The position numbers and the translations under genes are program-made. A DNA stretch of 64,000 bases. Source: Actinophytocola sp. GTDB taxonomy: Bacteria; Actinomycetota; Actinomycetes; Mycobacteriales; Pseudonocardiaceae. This document shows positions 28,523 through 38,242 of this stretch, one piece after another (within the stretch, counting starts at the first letter, position 1; each line of letters starts with the position of its first letter). Where the stretch lies: the NCBI GenBank assembly GCA_009377395.1, contig WHUB01000009.1, positions 24,542 to 88,541 on the forward strand. The letters run 5' to 3'. The notes beneath the pieces were generated by a model, which saw nothing but the letters and a program-made list of their open reading frames with translations, searched no databases and was not told where the DNA came from.

Positions 28523-29440
28523 GTGAACCCCCCAGCCGTTCCCGGCGAGCAGGGCAATGCGCCGGCCTGGACCCCCATCGCCGAAGAGGCCGTTCGCGCG
28601 GCGCGGGTCCTTCACCCCCAAGACAACGCGCTCCCCCGCCCCACCAAACGACGCGTCATCACGGTCGCGAACCAGAAGGGCGGCGTCGGCAAGACCACCA
28701 GCGCCGTGAACCTCGCGGCCGCCCTCGCTCTCCACGGTCTCCGGGTGCTCGTGATCGACCTGGACCCCCAAGGCAACGCCAGCACGGCGCTCGGCGTCGA
28801 GCACCGCTCCGGCACGCCCTCGATCTACGAGGTGCTGATCGGAGACGTGTCGGTGCCCGACGCGACGTCGGTGAGCGACCAGTCCGACAACCTCTTCTGC
28901 GTCCCGGCGACGATCGACCTCGCTGGCTCCGAGATCGAGCTGGTCGAGATGTCCTCGCGCGAGTCCCGGCTCAAGGAGGCGCTCACGAGCCAGTCCTTGG
29001 ACGCGATGGACGTCGACTACGTCTTCATCGACTGCCCGCCGTCGCTCGGTCTGCTCACGGTGAACGCGCTCGTGGCCGCGCACGAGGTGATGATCCCGAT
29101 CCAGTGCGAGTACTACGCGCTGGAGGGGCTCGGTCAGCTGCTCAGCAACATCGAGCTGGTGCAGGCTCACCTCAATCGCGATCTGACCGTCTCCACGATC
29201 CTGCTCACGATGTACGACGGCCGGACGAAGCTCGCCGATCAGGTCGCGGAAGAGGTCAGGAAGCACTTCGGCGAGGTCGTGCTCCGCACCATCATCCCCC
29301 GCAGCGTGAAGGTCTCCGAGGCACCCGGCTATGGCCAGACCGTGCTCGCCTACGATCCCGGTTCGCGGGGATCGATGAGCTACGTCGACGCGGCCAAGGA
29401 AGTCGCCGAACGGGGTGTCGAGCGCCAGGATGCGTCGTGA
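28523..29440 (+). CDS. parA: Chromosome segregation ATPase ParA
   Basis: The protein has the deviant Walker A KGGVGKTTSAVNLAAALA (near residue 55 with this start), Walker A' VIDLDPQGNAS and Walker B YVFIDCPPS motifs of ParA/Soj ATPases. GTG 28523 sits behind GGGAGG; starts at 28511 or a TTG at 28418 are also in frame, the last of which would place parS site 3 inside the gene. Length with GTG 28523 is 305 aa. ParA moves ParB-parS complexes. parB follows after 67 bp. Confidence 0.93.
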   Translation: MNPPAVPGEQGNAPAWTPIAEEAVRAARVLHPQDNALPRPTKRRVITVANQKGGVGKTTSAVNLAAALALHGLRVLVIDLDPQGNASTALGVEHRSGTPSIYEVLIGDVSVPDATSVSDQSDNLFCVPATIDLAGSEIELVEMSSRESRLKEALTSQSLDAMDVDYVFIDCPPSLGLLTVNALVAAHEVMIPIQCEYYALEGLGQLLSNIELVQAHLNRDLTVSTILLTMYDGRTKLADQVAEEVRKHFGEVVLRTIIPRSVKVSEAPGYGQTVLAYDPGSRGSMSYVDAAKEVAERGVERQDAS

Positions 29441-29507
29441 TCGGCCCGGCGCGGGGCATACTCGTTCACGTCGGCACGATCGCTGACTCAGGAGGACAGG
29501 AGTAGGC

Positions 29508-30488
29508 ATGGTTGAGCGAAGGGGTGGGCTCGGCAAGGGGCTCGCGGCGCTGATCCCTACCGGCCCCGCGACGGCGGACGACCAGGACGGTGAGGCCGCA
29601 CCGAAGGCCAACATCAAGGTCGTCAACAACGCGGACTGGTTCGCCGCGAACGGTTCCATCAGCAAGCCACACGGCGAGGTGGCCGGTGCGGTGTACCAAG
29701 AGGTGCCCGTCGCTTCGGTCACGCCCAACCCCCGGCAGCCCCGGCAGGTCTTCGACGAGGAGTCGCTGGCCGAGCTGCAGCACTCGATCCGCGAGTTCGG
29801 CCTCATGCAGCCGATCGTGGTGCGGCAGCTCGAAGACGAGAACTACGAGCTCGTCATGGGCGAGCGGCGGCTGCGTGCCGCCGAGCGGGCCGGTCTGGAC
29901 AAGATCCCCGCGATCGTGCGGCAGACCGCGGACGACGCGATGCTGCGCGACGCACTGCTGGAGAACATCCACCGGGTCCAGCTGAACCCGCTCGAAGAGG
30001 CGTCCGCGTACCAGCAGCTGCTGGAAGAGTTCGAGGTGACCCACGAGGAGCTCGCCGGTCGCATCGGCCGAAGCCGCCCCGTCATCACCAACACCATCCG
30101 GCTGCTCCGGCTCCCCTTCCCGGTGCAGCGGCGGGTCGCGGCCGGGGTGCTGTCCGCCGGGCACGCCCGCGCCCTGCTGTCGCTCGAAGATCCGGACAGC
30201 CAGGAGGACCTCGCCGGCCGCATCGTGTCGGAGGGTCTCTCCGTCCGCGCGACCGAGGAAGCGGTCACGCTCGCCAAGCGAGAGGAACCGGCCAAGCCGA
30301 AGCCGCAACAGCGCAAGCCGATGCAGGCGCCCGGTTTACAGGAGACCGCCGAGCGGCTTTCCGACGCTTTCGACACCAAGGTGAAAATCGACCTCGGAAA
30401 GCGAAAGGGTCGGATCGTCGTCGAGTTCGGCTCGGTCGATGATTTGGAGCGCATTATCGGGCTGATGGACCCGAACAAATCATCGTAG
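29508..30488 (+). CDS. parB: ParB chromosome partitioning protein
   Basis: The 326-aa protein has an N-terminal [10 protein letters not shown] motif that stimulates ParA and the ParB/Srx CTPase domain with the NPRQPR and GERRLRAAE arginine-patch boxes. A central helix-turn-helix ([20 protein letters not shown]) reads parS, and a C-terminal dimer domain follows. ParB spreads from parS as a CTP-dependent clamp. It is the last gene of the par operon. Confidence 0.97.
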   Translation: MVERRGGLGKGLAALIPTGPATADDQDGEAAPKANIKVVNNADWFAANGSISKPHGEVAGAVYQEVPVASVTPNPRQPRQVFDEESLAELQHSIREFGLMQPIVVRQLEDENYELVMGERRLRAAERAGLDKIPAIVRQTADDAMLRDALLENIHRVQLNPLEEASAYQQLLEEFEVTHEELAGRIGRSRPVITNTIRLLRLPFPVQRRVAAGVLSAGHARALLSLEDPDSQEDLAGRIVSEGLSVRATEEAVTLAKREEPAKPKPQQRKPMQAPGLQETAERLSDAFDTKVKIDLGKRKGRIVVEFGSVDDLERIIGLMDPNKSS

Positions 30489-30587
30489 CCAGCAAACCAC
30501 CGCTTTTCCGGCAAATAGGACCAATGAGAACGGCGAAATGGCTGCGGCCCCCACTCCAGGTCAATTCGTCACGGTGATGATTCGCGA

Positions 30588-31535
30588 TCAGCCGCGGTTG
30601 ACCGCCTGATCGATCAGATCGGAGTAGATGGCGCCGATCGACTTGCCGGACGCCTCGATCGCCATCGGCACCGTCGAGGTCTCGGTCAGCCCCGGCGAGA
30701 TGTTCACCTCGAGGAACTGCACGGTGCCGTCCTCGGCGACCACGGCGTCGGTGCGCGAGATGTCGCGCAGCCCGAGCAGCTGGTGGGCGGCCACCGCCAA
30801 CTCGCCGACCGCGCGGGCAGCGTCGTCGGACAGCCGCGCCGGGGTGAAGAAGTCGGTCAGCCCGGCCGTGTAGCGGGCGGTGTAGTCGTAGATCCCGCTC
30901 TCCGGCACGATCTCGACGGCGGGCAGCGCGACCGGCTGGTCGTTCAGCTCGATCACCGTCACCGCGACCTCGGTGCCGGAGACGTAGCGTTCGGCCAGCA
31001 CGGTCTCGCCGTAGGCGAAGCAGCCGACCATGGCCGTCGGCAGCTCGATGGCGTCGGTCACGACTTGGGCCCCGAGCGCGGAACCGCCCTGGTCCGGCTT
31101 GAGGATGAGCGGCAGCCCGATGCGGCTGACCATCGCGTCGAGCACCGCCTGCGCGCCCAGCTCGCGGAAGGTGCTGTGCGGCAGCACCACCCACTCCGGG
31201 GTCGGGTGCCCGGCCTCGAGCAGCTCGGCCTTCGCGATCGGCTTGTCCCATGCCCGGCGGCAGGCGTGCGCGGTGGTGCCGACGAACGGGATGTCGAGCA
31301 TTTCGAGGATCGACTGCACCGAGCCGTTCTCGCCCTCGCCGCCGTGCAGCGCGATCACGGCCGCCGCCGGGCGTTCGGTGCGCAGCCGGGTGATCAGCTC
31401 AGCGTCGGTGTCCCACTCCTCGACGTGAAACCCCTCGTCGCGCAGCACCGCCGAGAGCCTCCGCCCCGAGCGCAACGAGACGTCGCGTTCATGCGAGAGC
31501 CCGCCCGCGAGCACGGCGATGGTTCGATCTGCCAC
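30588..31535 (-). CDS. D-alanine-D-alanine ligase-family ATP-grasp enzyme
   Basis: The 315-aa protein has the Ddl layout: VLAGGLSHERDVSLRSG at the N-terminus, the IALHGGEGENGS loop, the ATP-grasp segment LILKPDQGGSALG and a metal-binding end FLEVNISPGLTETS. It would join two D-alanines for peptidoglycan. Some of the usual Ddl residues differ (NISPGLTE instead of NTLPGFT), so a related dipeptide ligase is possible. It faces parB convergently. Confidence 0.85.
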   Translation of the reverse strand: MADRTIAVLAGGLSHERDVSLRSGRRLSAVLRDEGFHVEEWDTDAELITRLRTERPAAAVIALHGGEGENGSVQSILEMLDIPFVGTTAHACRRAWDKPIAKAELLEAGHPTPEWVVLPHSTFRELGAQAVLDAMVSRIGLPLILKPDQGGSALGAQVVTDAIELPTAMVGCFAYGETVLAERYVSGTEVAVTVIELNDQPVALPAVEIVPESGIYDYTARYTAGLTDFFTPARLSDDAARAVGELAVAAHQLLGLRDISRTDAVVAEDGTVQFLEVNISPGLTETSTVPMAIEASGKSIGAIYSDLIDQAVNRG

Positions 31536-31580
31536 GACAGGACAACTCCTTGATTTGACGATGAACGGTGCGCCGGAGCG

Positions 31581-32918
31581 CTAGGCGGTGTCCGGCGACG
31601 GCGACTCCGGTCCCGAGGTGAGTCGGGTGTGGACCGTACCGAAGGTGCGGACCAGCTCCAATTCGGACTCGAGCACTGCCGCCAGCCTACGCACCCCTTC
31701 CTTGAGCCGCTCGGGCGTCGGGTAGCAGTACGACAGCCGCATCTGCCTGCTGCCGAAGTCGTCGCCGTAGAAGCCGGTGCCCGACGCGTAGGCCACCCGG
31801 GCCGTCACCGCGCGCGGCAGCATCGCCTTGGTGTCCACGCCCTCCGGCACCGTCAGCCACACGTAGAACCCGCCGTCCGGGTGAGTCCAGGTGCAGCCCG
31901 GTGGCATGTGCTGCTCCAGCGCGGACAGGATGGCGTCCCGGCGCTCCCGGTAGATCTCGCGGAACTTCTTGATCTGGCCCATCCAGTCGTGGGTCGACAG
32001 GTACCGCGAGACGAGCAGCTGGTTCAGCGTCGGCGGGCACAGCGTGGCCGACTCGGCGGCGAGCACCAGCTTCTCCCGCACCGCGTGCGGCGCCAGCACC
32101 CAGCCGACCCTGATGCCGGAGGCGAACGTCTTGGAGAACGACCCGAGGTAGACGACGTTGTCCGGGTCGGTGGCCCGCAGCGCCGGGTAGATCTGGCCGT
32201 CGAAGCCGAGCAGCCCGTACGGGTTGTCCTCGATGACCAGCACGCCGTGCCTGCGGCAGATCTCGAGCACCTGCTCCCGCCGCGACACCGCCATGGTGAC
32301 GCCGGCCGGGTTGTGGAAGTTCGGGATGGTGTAAAGGAACTTGACCCGCCTGCCCTGCTTGGCGGTCTGCGTCAGCGCCTCCTCCAGCCGGGCGGGCACC
32401 AGGCCGTCGTCGTCCATCTCGACGTGCACGACCTGGGCCTGGTACGCGGTGAAGGAGCCGAGCGCGCCGACGTACGACGGCCCCTCGGCGATCACGACGT
32501 CGCCGGGGTCGCAGAACAGCCGCGTCACCATGTCCAGGCCCATCTGCGAGCCGACCGTCACGACGACGTCGTCCGGGTGCGCCGAGATGTCCTCGAGCGC
32601 CATGATCTCGCAGATCTGCTCCCGCAGCTTCGGCACGCCGTGCGCGGAGCCGTACTGCAGCGCGGTCATGCCGTCCTCGGCGATGGTGTCCGACAGCTGC
32701 GTCGCCAGCGACTCCAGCGGCAGCGCGGCGAGGTTGGGCATCCCGCCCGCCAGCGAGACCACCTCCGGCCTGCTCGCCACCGCGAACAACGCCCTGATCT
32801 CGGACGCCGTCATGCCCTCGGTGCGGGCGGCGTAGCGGTCGAGATGCGGGTCGAGCTTGCGGGGCGCCTGCCCCGCGGGCTCGGAACTCGGGTCAGCTGG
32901 AGTCATCTGGCTCGTCAC
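31581..32918 (-). CDS. PLP-dependent aminotransferase, class I/II fold (LysN-like)
   Basis: The 445-aa protein has the class I/II fold with the PLP lysine in SFSKTFASGIRVGW and the family YGLLGFDG and NPAGVT motifs. The N-terminus (EIRALFAVASRPEVVSLAGG) is that of 2-aminoadipate or valine-pyruvate type aminotransferases. There is no GntR domain, so it is not MocR-type. The natural substrate is not decided by sequence. It is followed by the Ddl-like gene (45-bp gap), in the same orientation. Confidence 0.85.
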   Translation of the reverse strand: MTSQMTPADPSSEPAGQAPRKLDPHLDRYAARTEGMTASEIRALFAVASRPEVVSLAGGMPNLAALPLESLATQLSDTIAEDGMTALQYGSAHGVPKLREQICEIMALEDISAHPDDVVVTVGSQMGLDMVTRLFCDPGDVVIAEGPSYVGALGSFTAYQAQVVHVEMDDDGLVPARLEEALTQTAKQGRRVKFLYTIPNFHNPAGVTMAVSRREQVLEICRRHGVLVIEDNPYGLLGFDGQIYPALRATDPDNVVYLGSFSKTFASGIRVGWVLAPHAVREKLVLAAESATLCPPTLNQLLVSRYLSTHDWMGQIKKFREIYRERRDAILSALEQHMPPGCTWTHPDGGFYVWLTVPEGVDTKAMLPRAVTARVAYASGTGFYGDDFGSRQMRLSYCYPTPERLKEGVRRLAAVLESELELVRTFGTVHTRLTSGPESPSPDTA

Positions 32919-33154
32919 CTAGGTCGCGGCAGTCAGTCCATCGAGTGTAACCAGCCCCTGCCGACCAGCGGTGATGACATCGCATCGCGTCACACTCGGG
33001 CGCGACGGCTGGCGGTGGCGTGTCGCATCGGCATATCCTGTCCGGGGCGGTGCGGCGTGCCGTGCTCGACGTGGTGCCGGTGTCATTCCGGCGCCCTCGC
33101 AGGCACCCTCGATGCCCGCCCACGCTAGATACTCGCCGGACTCATGGAGGTCCC

Positions 33155-33796
33155 GTGTCGCGCCATGTCGTCGGCATCACGCTCGACAACTTGGAGGACC
33201 TGCCCCGGCCCTGCCGCAGATGCGTGTACTGGGAGATGGCGCCCCACCTCAGGGGCACCGCGGAGGATTTCGGCGAGACCGAGCTGGAGAAGGAAGCCTG
33301 GGTGTCCAGCGTGCTGCTGGAGTGGGGCTCCTGCGGCCGGGTCGCCTACAGCGGCAAGCTGCCGGTCGGGTTCGTGCTCTACGCGCCGCCGAGCGCCGTG
33401 CCCCGTGCGGTCGCCTTCCCGACGTCGCCGCCGAGCCCGGACGCGGTGCTGCTGACGGCTTTTCACGTGCTGCGCGAGTTCCGTGGCGGCGGGCTCGGCA
33501 GGCTGCTGGTGCAGGCCGCCGTGCGCGACCTGGCCCGGCGCGGCGTGAAGGCCGTCGAGGCGTTCGGTGACGCCGATCCCGACGCGGCGGAGCCCGGCAG
33601 CCACGACTGCGTCGTGCCGGCGTCGTTCCTGACCAGCGTCGGCTTCAAGACGGTGCGCCCGCATCACCGCTGGCCGCTGCTGCGGCTCGAGCTGCGCTCG
33701 GCGACGTCGTGGAAGGAAGACGTCGAGTCGGCGCTGGAAGACCTGCTCGGCCAGGTGACGGTGTCGACGGCGGCGCCGCAGCTCAGCAGGCGGTAG
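33155..33796 (+). CDS. GNAT-family N-acetyltransferase
   Basis: GTG 33155 lies just after GGAGGT at 33147. The 213-aa protein has an unusual cysteine-containing N-terminus (PRPCRRCVYWE). The acetyl-CoA P-loop follows (VLREFRGGGLGRLLVQAAVRDL), with the core fold at about residues 60-160. It is divergent from the aminotransferase gene and tail-to-tail with cwlM (9-bp gap). Substrate unknown; the conserved position near cwlM suggests a cell-envelope link (inference). Confidence 0.85.
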   Translation: MSRHVVGITLDNLEDLPRPCRRCVYWEMAPHLRGTAEDFGETELEKEAWVSSVLLEWGSCGRVAYSGKLPVGFVLYAPPSAVPRAVAFPTSPPSPDAVLLTAFHVLREFRGGGLGRLLVQAAVRDLARRGVKAVEAFGDADPDAAEPGSHDCVVPASFLTSVGFKTVRPHHRWPLLRLELRSATSWKEDVESALEDLLGQVTVSTAAPQLSRR

Positions 33797-33805
33797 CGCG
33801 CCGGG

Positions 33806-34954
33806 TCAGTGCTTGGCGAGCTCGTGCCGGAGGACGTCGGCGAAGGTGAAGGTGCCGGTCGGCTGGTCGTTCTCACCGAGCAGGTACAGCCGTTTGACCG
33901 CGATGAGGATGCCCTCGGCGACGGTGTCGCGGAAGGCGGGATCGGCCAGCCGCGCCCGGTCGGCCTCGTTGGTGAGGTAGCCGATCTCGGCGCGCACCGC
34001 CGGACAGCGGGTCAGCCGCAGGATCTCCCACGTCTTCGGGTGCACCCGGCAGTCGAGCATCTTGGTGCGCGCGACCAGCTCGCGCTGGATGTAGCCGGCC
34101 AGCAGCTCCCCCACGGTGGACGTCGTCCCGTTGCCGGTGCCGAAGTGGAACATCGCGATGCCGTTGGCGGCCGGTGAGGGGTTCTTGTCGCAGTGCAGTG
34201 AGAGGAACAGGTCCGCGCTTGCCTCGTTGGCGAACGCGGCCCGCTCCGCCTCACTCGGGCCGCGTTGCGGGCCACGGGAGATCAGCGCCTCCATGCCGGT
34301 GGCCTTCATCCTGCCTTCGAGCCTGCGGGCGAGGTCCCACGCGATGTCGGCCTCCCGCACCCCGGCGACCTGGACGCCCGTGTCGTCGCCGCCGTGACCG
34401 GGGTCGATGACGATGCGCTTGCCGCGCAGCCGGGGGCCCGCCCGCCGCACCTCCTCCTGCTCGCGCAGGAACACCGGCCTGCCGCCGCGCGCCCGGGGCG
34501 AGAGCTGCTTGAGCGCCCGCACCGTCGCGGCGCCGCACATGCCGTCGACCTGCAGGCCGTAGTCGCGCTGGAAGCTGCGCAGCGCCTGCTCGGTGCGCGC
34601 GCCGAAGACGCCGTCCGGCCTGCCCGCGTCGTAGCCGAGCTCGGTGAGCCGCTCCTGCAACGTGAACACGTCGTCGCCGTGCACCTGGGCGGACATCAGG
34701 TAGGCGAGCGGTCTGCTGCCGAGGTGGTAGCTGGCGCCACGCAGCGCCCGATACGTCGCCGGTCCCACGATGCCGTCGGTCAACAGCCCTCTGTGTTGCT
34801 GGAAAGTGCGCACGGCGTGCTCGACGTCGCCGTCGAAGGCGACGTGCTGGGCGCCGTCGGAGCCGTTCGGCAGGGTCAGCAGGCCCAAGCCGATCAGCAG
34901 GGACCTGATCTCGGCGACGTCGGGTCCGACATCACCGCGGCGGAGTACCCGCAT
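33806..34954 (-). CDS. cwlM: CwlM-like N-acetylmuramoyl-L-alanine amidase/regulator
   Basis: ATG 34954 gives a 382-aa protein with no signal peptide. It has two peptidoglycan-binding repeats (about residues 5-65 and 85-150) and an Amidase_3 domain (about 170-370) with zinc residues visible in DPGHGG, VREADIA and SLHCDKN and Glu in RAEIGY. Mycobacterial CwlM is cytoplasmic and regulates MurA rather than cutting wall. Lack of a signal peptide here fits that role. Order with trxAB matches mycobacteria. Confidence 0.9.
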   Translation of the reverse strand: MRVLRRGDVGPDVAEIRSLLIGLGLLTLPNGSDGAQHVAFDGDVEHAVRTFQQHRGLLTDGIVGPATYRALRGASYHLGSRPLAYLMSAQVHGDDVFTLQERLTELGYDAGRPDGVFGARTEQALRSFQRDYGLQVDGMCGAATVRALKQLSPRARGGRPVFLREQEEVRRAGPRLRGKRIVIDPGHGGDDTGVQVAGVREADIAWDLARRLEGRMKATGMEALISRGPQRGPSEAERAAFANEASADLFLSLHCDKNPSPAANGIAMFHFGTGNGTTSTVGELLAGYIQRELVARTKMLDCRVHPKTWEILRLTRCPAVRAEIGYLTNEADRARLADPAFRDTVAEGILIAVKRLYLLGENDQPTGTFTFADVLRHELAKH

Positions 34955-35159
34955 GCACTCCTCGCTCTTTCCGTGTGCGCCAGCATTCACCGAAGAAGAG
35001 GTGAACCCCGAGTCATTCTCGGGAGTTCCATTGTGCCTTGTGAACCCAGCGTGAACGCGCAGGGAGGGTGGGCGCGTGCGGGATTGCGGCCCTATGGACC
35101 AACGGGTCGCGGGTTCGGCCCACACTCAGTGCTCGTCAGCGGCCGGTCACCACAGACAA

Positions 35160-35201
35160 GGTCACCACCGGACGCCGCGCGAGCGACGAGTGGTGGTGAC
35201 C
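35160..35201 (-). terminator. Hairpin after trxA
   Basis: GGTCACCACC (35160-35169) pairs perfectly with GGTGGTGACC (35192-35201), and outer CACAG/CTGTG flanks extend the pairing. It lies 50 bp after the trxA stop on the minus strand and before cwlM. It likely terminates the trxB-trxA transcript. Confidence 0.7.
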
Positions 35202-35251
35202 CTGTGTGATTTCCGTCTGTCAGTACGTGCCGGTAACTGGCGCGGCTGAGC

Positions 35252-35581
35252 CTAGTTGAGGACGTCGGAGAGGTCGTTGAGCAGCGCGGCCTTGGCCTTG
35301 GCTCCGACGATCTGCTTGACCGGCTTGCCGTCCTGGAACAGGATCAGCGTCGGCACCGACATGACCTGGAAGTCCCGCGCGGTGCCGGGGTTCTGGTCGA
35401 TGTCGAGCTTGGCGACCGTCAGCTTGTCGGCGTGCTCGCTCGCGATCTCCTCCAGCACCGGGGCGACCATCTTGCACGGGCCGCACCAGGTGGCCCAGAA
35501 GTCGACCAGGACGGGCTTGTCGCTGCCGAGGACGTCGGACTTGAAGCTGTCGTCGGTGACGGTGACGGTGGAACCGGCCAT
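35252..35581 (-). CDS. trxA: Thioredoxin
   Basis: The 109-aa protein has the active site WCGPC in VDFWATWCGPCKMVAP and the conserved cis-Pro loop MSVPTLILFQDG. It is a cytoplasmic disulfide reductant, reduced by the thioredoxin reductase encoded 35 bp upstream. Both genes are in one likely transcript. Confidence 0.97.
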   Translation of the reverse strand: MAGSTVTVTDDSFKSDVLGSDKPVLVDFWATWCGPCKMVAPVLEEIASEHADKLTVAKLDIDQNPGTARDFQVMSVPTLILFQDGKPVKQIVGAKAKAALLNDLSDVLN

Positions 35582-35616
35582 CGAATTTTCTCCTTTGTCG
35601 GTTGTGCTGTCGTGTG

Positions 35617-36621
35617 TCAGTCCGCTGCGGGCGCGGTGGCGGCGTAGCCACCGCCCACCATTTCCGCCGTCTCATGGGCGGACTCCGGCCCGCCGTGCTC
35701 GGCGAGCCAGCGCTCCGCGTCGATCGCGGCCGAGCAGCCGGTGCCCGCCGCCGTGATCGCCTGCCGGTAGGTGCTGTCGACGAGGTCGCCGCAGGCGAAC
35801 ACGCCGTCGAGGTTGGTGTAGGTGCTCCTGCCCTGGGTGAGCACGTAGCCCACTTCGTCGGTCTCCACCTGCCCCTTGGCCAGGTCGCTGCGCGGGTCGT
35901 GGCCGATGGCGACGAAGAAGCCGCTGACGTCCAGCGTCGACTCCTCGCCGGTGACGGTGTCGGTGAGCCGCAGCCCCTTCACCGTGCCGTCGCCGATGAC
36001 CTCGTTTACCTGCGAGTTCAGCTGCCACTTGATCTTCTCGTTGGCGCGGGCGCGCTCCAGCATGATCTTGGAGGCGCGGAACTCGTCGCGCCGGTGGATG
36101 ATCGTGACGCTGCGGGCGAACTTCGTCAGGAAGGTGGCCTCCTCCATGGCGGAGTCGCCGCCGCCGACGACCGCGATGTCGTGGTCGCGGAAGAAGAACC
36201 CGTCGCAGGTCGCGCAGGAGGACACGCCTCGGCCCAGCAGCTCCTGCTCGCCCGGCACGTACAGGTAGCGCGGCTCGGCGCCCATCGCGAGGACGACGGT
36301 CCGCGCGGCGTAGCGCTGCCCGTTGGCCGTGACGTACTTGACCGGGCCGGTCAGGTCGAGCTGCTCGACGTCCTCGGACCGCAGCTCGGCGCCGAACCGC
36401 TCCGCCTGCGCGCGCATCTCGTCCATCAGCTCGGGCCCCTGGATGCCGTCCCGGAAGCCGGGGTAGTTCTCGACCTCCGTCGTGGTCATCAGGGCGCCAC
36501 CGAACTGGGAGCCCTCGAACACCAGCGGCTCCAGCTGGGCGCGGCCGGCGTAGACCGCCGCCGTGTAACCGGCGGGCCCAGAGCCCACGATGATCACGTT
36601 ACGTACGTCTTCGGCTGCCAC
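35617..36621 (-). CDS. trxB: Thioredoxin reductase
   Basis: The 334-aa flavoprotein has the FAD motif [15 protein letters not shown], the redox CATC ([11 protein letters not shown]), the NADPH motif [10 protein letters not shown] and the C-terminal FAD-binding FACGD. It regenerates TrxA with NADPH. It lies downstream of the sigM-anti-sigma pair, in the mycobacterial order; SigM-type factors often control trx genes. Confidence 0.97.
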   Translation of the reverse strand: MAAEDVRNVIIVGSGPAGYTAAVYAGRAQLEPLVFEGSQFGGALMTTTEVENYPGFRDGIQGPELMDEMRAQAERFGAELRSEDVEQLDLTGPVKYVTANGQRYAARTVVLAMGAEPRYLYVPGEQELLGRGVSSCATCDGFFFRDHDIAVVGGGDSAMEEATFLTKFARSVTIIHRRDEFRASKIMLERARANEKIKWQLNSQVNEVIGDGTVKGLRLTDTVTGEESTLDVSGFFVAIGHDPRSDLAKGQVETDEVGYVLTQGRSTYTNLDGVFACGDLVDSTYRQAITAAGTGCSAAIDAERWLAEHGGPESAHETAEMVGGGYAATAPAAD

Positions 36622-36734
36622 CAGGGACCTCCGCTCGCGCCCCGTGCCGGGGTCTGATCGTTTGCTGTAGGGGACAACACGATCGTATGCGCCGTTGTTC
36701 CCCTGCCGTCGGTGGCACGGGACACGCGGCAGGG

Positions 36735-37511
36735 TTACCCGCCGACGACCTCGTCGAAAAGCATGCCCGGGTTGCCCTCGCCGCAGTAGGCGGGGAACGC
36801 GAGCATCCGGTACCGCGCCAGCTCGCCGGTGGTGAACACGACGAGCACGGCGCGTTCGCCGTCCACCGTGGCGGGCCGGACGCCGAGCAGCTCGTCGTCG
36901 ATGGCGATCTGGTTGGCCCGCAGGCAGGCGTCGAGTCCCGCCCGGTCGCCGAACGGGCCGAAGTCGGTGACGCCGATGGTCTTGTTCGCGCCCGCCCCGA
37001 CGTCGTCGCGGCTCAGCGACAGCGCCTGGCCCGCGTCCGGCTTGGCGGGGTCGTCATCGGCGAGCGGGGTGCCCTGCGTGCTCGGCGACGGCAGCGCGAT
37101 GGCGACCGCCGCGATGACGGCGGCGGCCGCCGTCAGCAGTCCCGCTCCCCAGCCGAGCTGCCGGTTCCGGCGTCGCCGTGCCTGGGCCAGGTCGGTCACC
37201 TGCGTGTACGGCTGCGGCGGCATCGGCGGTGCCACCGCCGGTTGGTGCGCCGTCGAGGGAAAGATCCGTGCCCGCTCGGCGGCCAGTGCCGCGTCGATGC
37301 GGGCGGCGACGTCCTCGGGCATCGGCGCCGGGGGCGCCTCCCGCAGCCCAGCCAGCTCGGCCCGGGTCGTGGTGAGCGCGTCGAGCACCGCCATCGCGTC
37401 CTGGTCCTCGCGCACCCGGGACCACATCTCGGCCGCCGCCGCGTCGTCGAGCGCGCCCGCGTGCATCTCGGCGAGCTGGTCGACCGTCCACGGCCGGTCC
37501 GGGTCAGGCAT
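36735..37511 (-). CDS. Putative anti-sigma factor of SigM (membrane)
   Basis: The 258-aa protein starts at ATG 37511, overlapping the sigM stop by 8 bp. An N-terminal helical domain (about residues 1-95) of anti-sigma-like composition precedes one membrane segment (about 135-155, [16 protein letters not shown]). An extracytoplasmic domain follows with two cysteines (DACLRAN, PAYCGEG). No zinc HxxxCxxC motif is seen. It probably binds SigM in the resting state and senses the envelope; evidence is position and topology. Confidence 0.8.
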   Translation of the reverse strand: MPDPDRPWTVDQLAEMHAGALDDAAAAEMWSRVREDQDAMAVLDALTTTRAELAGLREAPPAPMPEDVAARIDAALAAERARIFPSTAHQPAVAPPMPPQPYTQVTDLAQARRRRNRQLGWGAGLLTAAAAVIAAVAIALPSPSTQGTPLADDDPAKPDAGQALSLSRDDVGAGANKTIGVTDFGPFGDRAGLDACLRANQIAIDDELLGVRPATVDGERAVLVVFTTGELARYRMLAFPAYCGEGNPGMLFDEVVGG

Positions 37512-38109
37512 TGTCCCTCCCTGTGCGTTCGTGAGGTGGGACGTTCGCATTCGCATCGGGGTTCCGCAGCTGCTGAAGAACCTTCGCCAGTTTCGCGCGG
37601 CCGCGGGCGCAGCGGCTTTTCACGGTGCCCTCGGCGATGCCGAGCAGCGACGCCGTCTCGGCGACCGAGTAGCCCTCGACGTCGACCAGCACGATCGGCA
37701 CCCGCTGCTCGTCCGGCAGCGCGGCGAGCGCGTCGGAGATGATCATGCGGGTCTCGCGCTGCGCCATGGAGTCGCCCGGTGCGGCGGGCTCGCGGTACCC
37801 GTCGGTCTCCGGCAGCGGCACCGTCGGCCGTGACTGACGTTTCCTGATCCGGTCGAGGCAGGCGTTGACGACGATCCGGTGCAGCCAGGTGCTGACCGCC
37901 GACTCGGCGCGGAACGTGGCCGCGGCCCGGAACGCCGAGATGAACGCGTCCTGCAGCGCGTCGGCCGCCTCCTCGTGATCGCGCATGGTGCGCAGCGCGA
38001 CCGCCCACATCCGGTCCCGGTGACGCCGGACGATCTCGCCGAACGCGGTGGGGTCGCCAGCGGCATGGGCGGCGATCAGATCGGCGTCCGTAGGGGCGGC
38101 TGCGGTCAC
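37504..38109 (-). CDS. sigM: ECF sigma factor SigM
   Basis: The 201-aa protein has sigma region 2 (AFGEIVRRHRDRMWAVALR and EEAADALQDAFI) and region 4 (LPDEQRVPIVLVDVEGYSVAETASLL) with a helix-turn-helix. It lacks region 1 and so is group 4. Neighbours (anti-sigma, trxB, trxA, cwlM) and murJ upstream match mycobacterial sigM, which responds to oxidative or envelope stress. It starts with GTG at 38109. Confidence 0.93.
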   Translation of the reverse strand: MTAAAPTDADLIAAHAAGDPTAFGEIVRRHRDRMWAVALRTMRDHEEAADALQDAFISAFRAAATFRAESAVSTWLHRIVVNACLDRIRKRQSRPTVPLPETDGYREPAAPGDSMAQRETRMIISDALAALPDEQRVPIVLVDVEGYSVAETASLLGIAEGTVKSRCARGRAKLAKVLQQLRNPDANANVPPHERTGRDNA

Positions 38110-38165
38110 GGTCAGAGCCTACTAAGTGCGCCCAAAGCGGTGCCGGTAGATGCCAATCCGACCCA

Positions 38166-38215
38166 AAAGTCAGCCTGACTGGCTGATCAAACAAGTGTGC
38201 CAGTCGCCTGACTTT
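38166..38215 (-). terminator. Hairpin between the pseudokinase gene and sigM
   Basis: AAAGTCAG and GACTGGC on one side pair with GCCAGTC and CTGACTTT on the other, with a small internal loop and a 15-base apical loop. It lies in the gap after the pseudokinase stop. Read on the minus strand the 3' arm is followed by TTTTGGG. It likely ends the murJ-pseudokinase transcript and isolates sigM. Confidence 0.65.
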
Positions 38216-38242
38216 CGGTCTTCTTGGCAATTCGCCCGGTAG

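Noticed and set aside
33459..33470. Further parS-like TTTCACGTG sites (near 33465 and 31425)
   Set aside because: Only half of the palindrome matches, and they lie inside genes, so they are probably chance.
35160..35206. Operator between trxA and cwlM
   Set aside because: A perfect hairpin just after trxA is explained more simply as a terminator.
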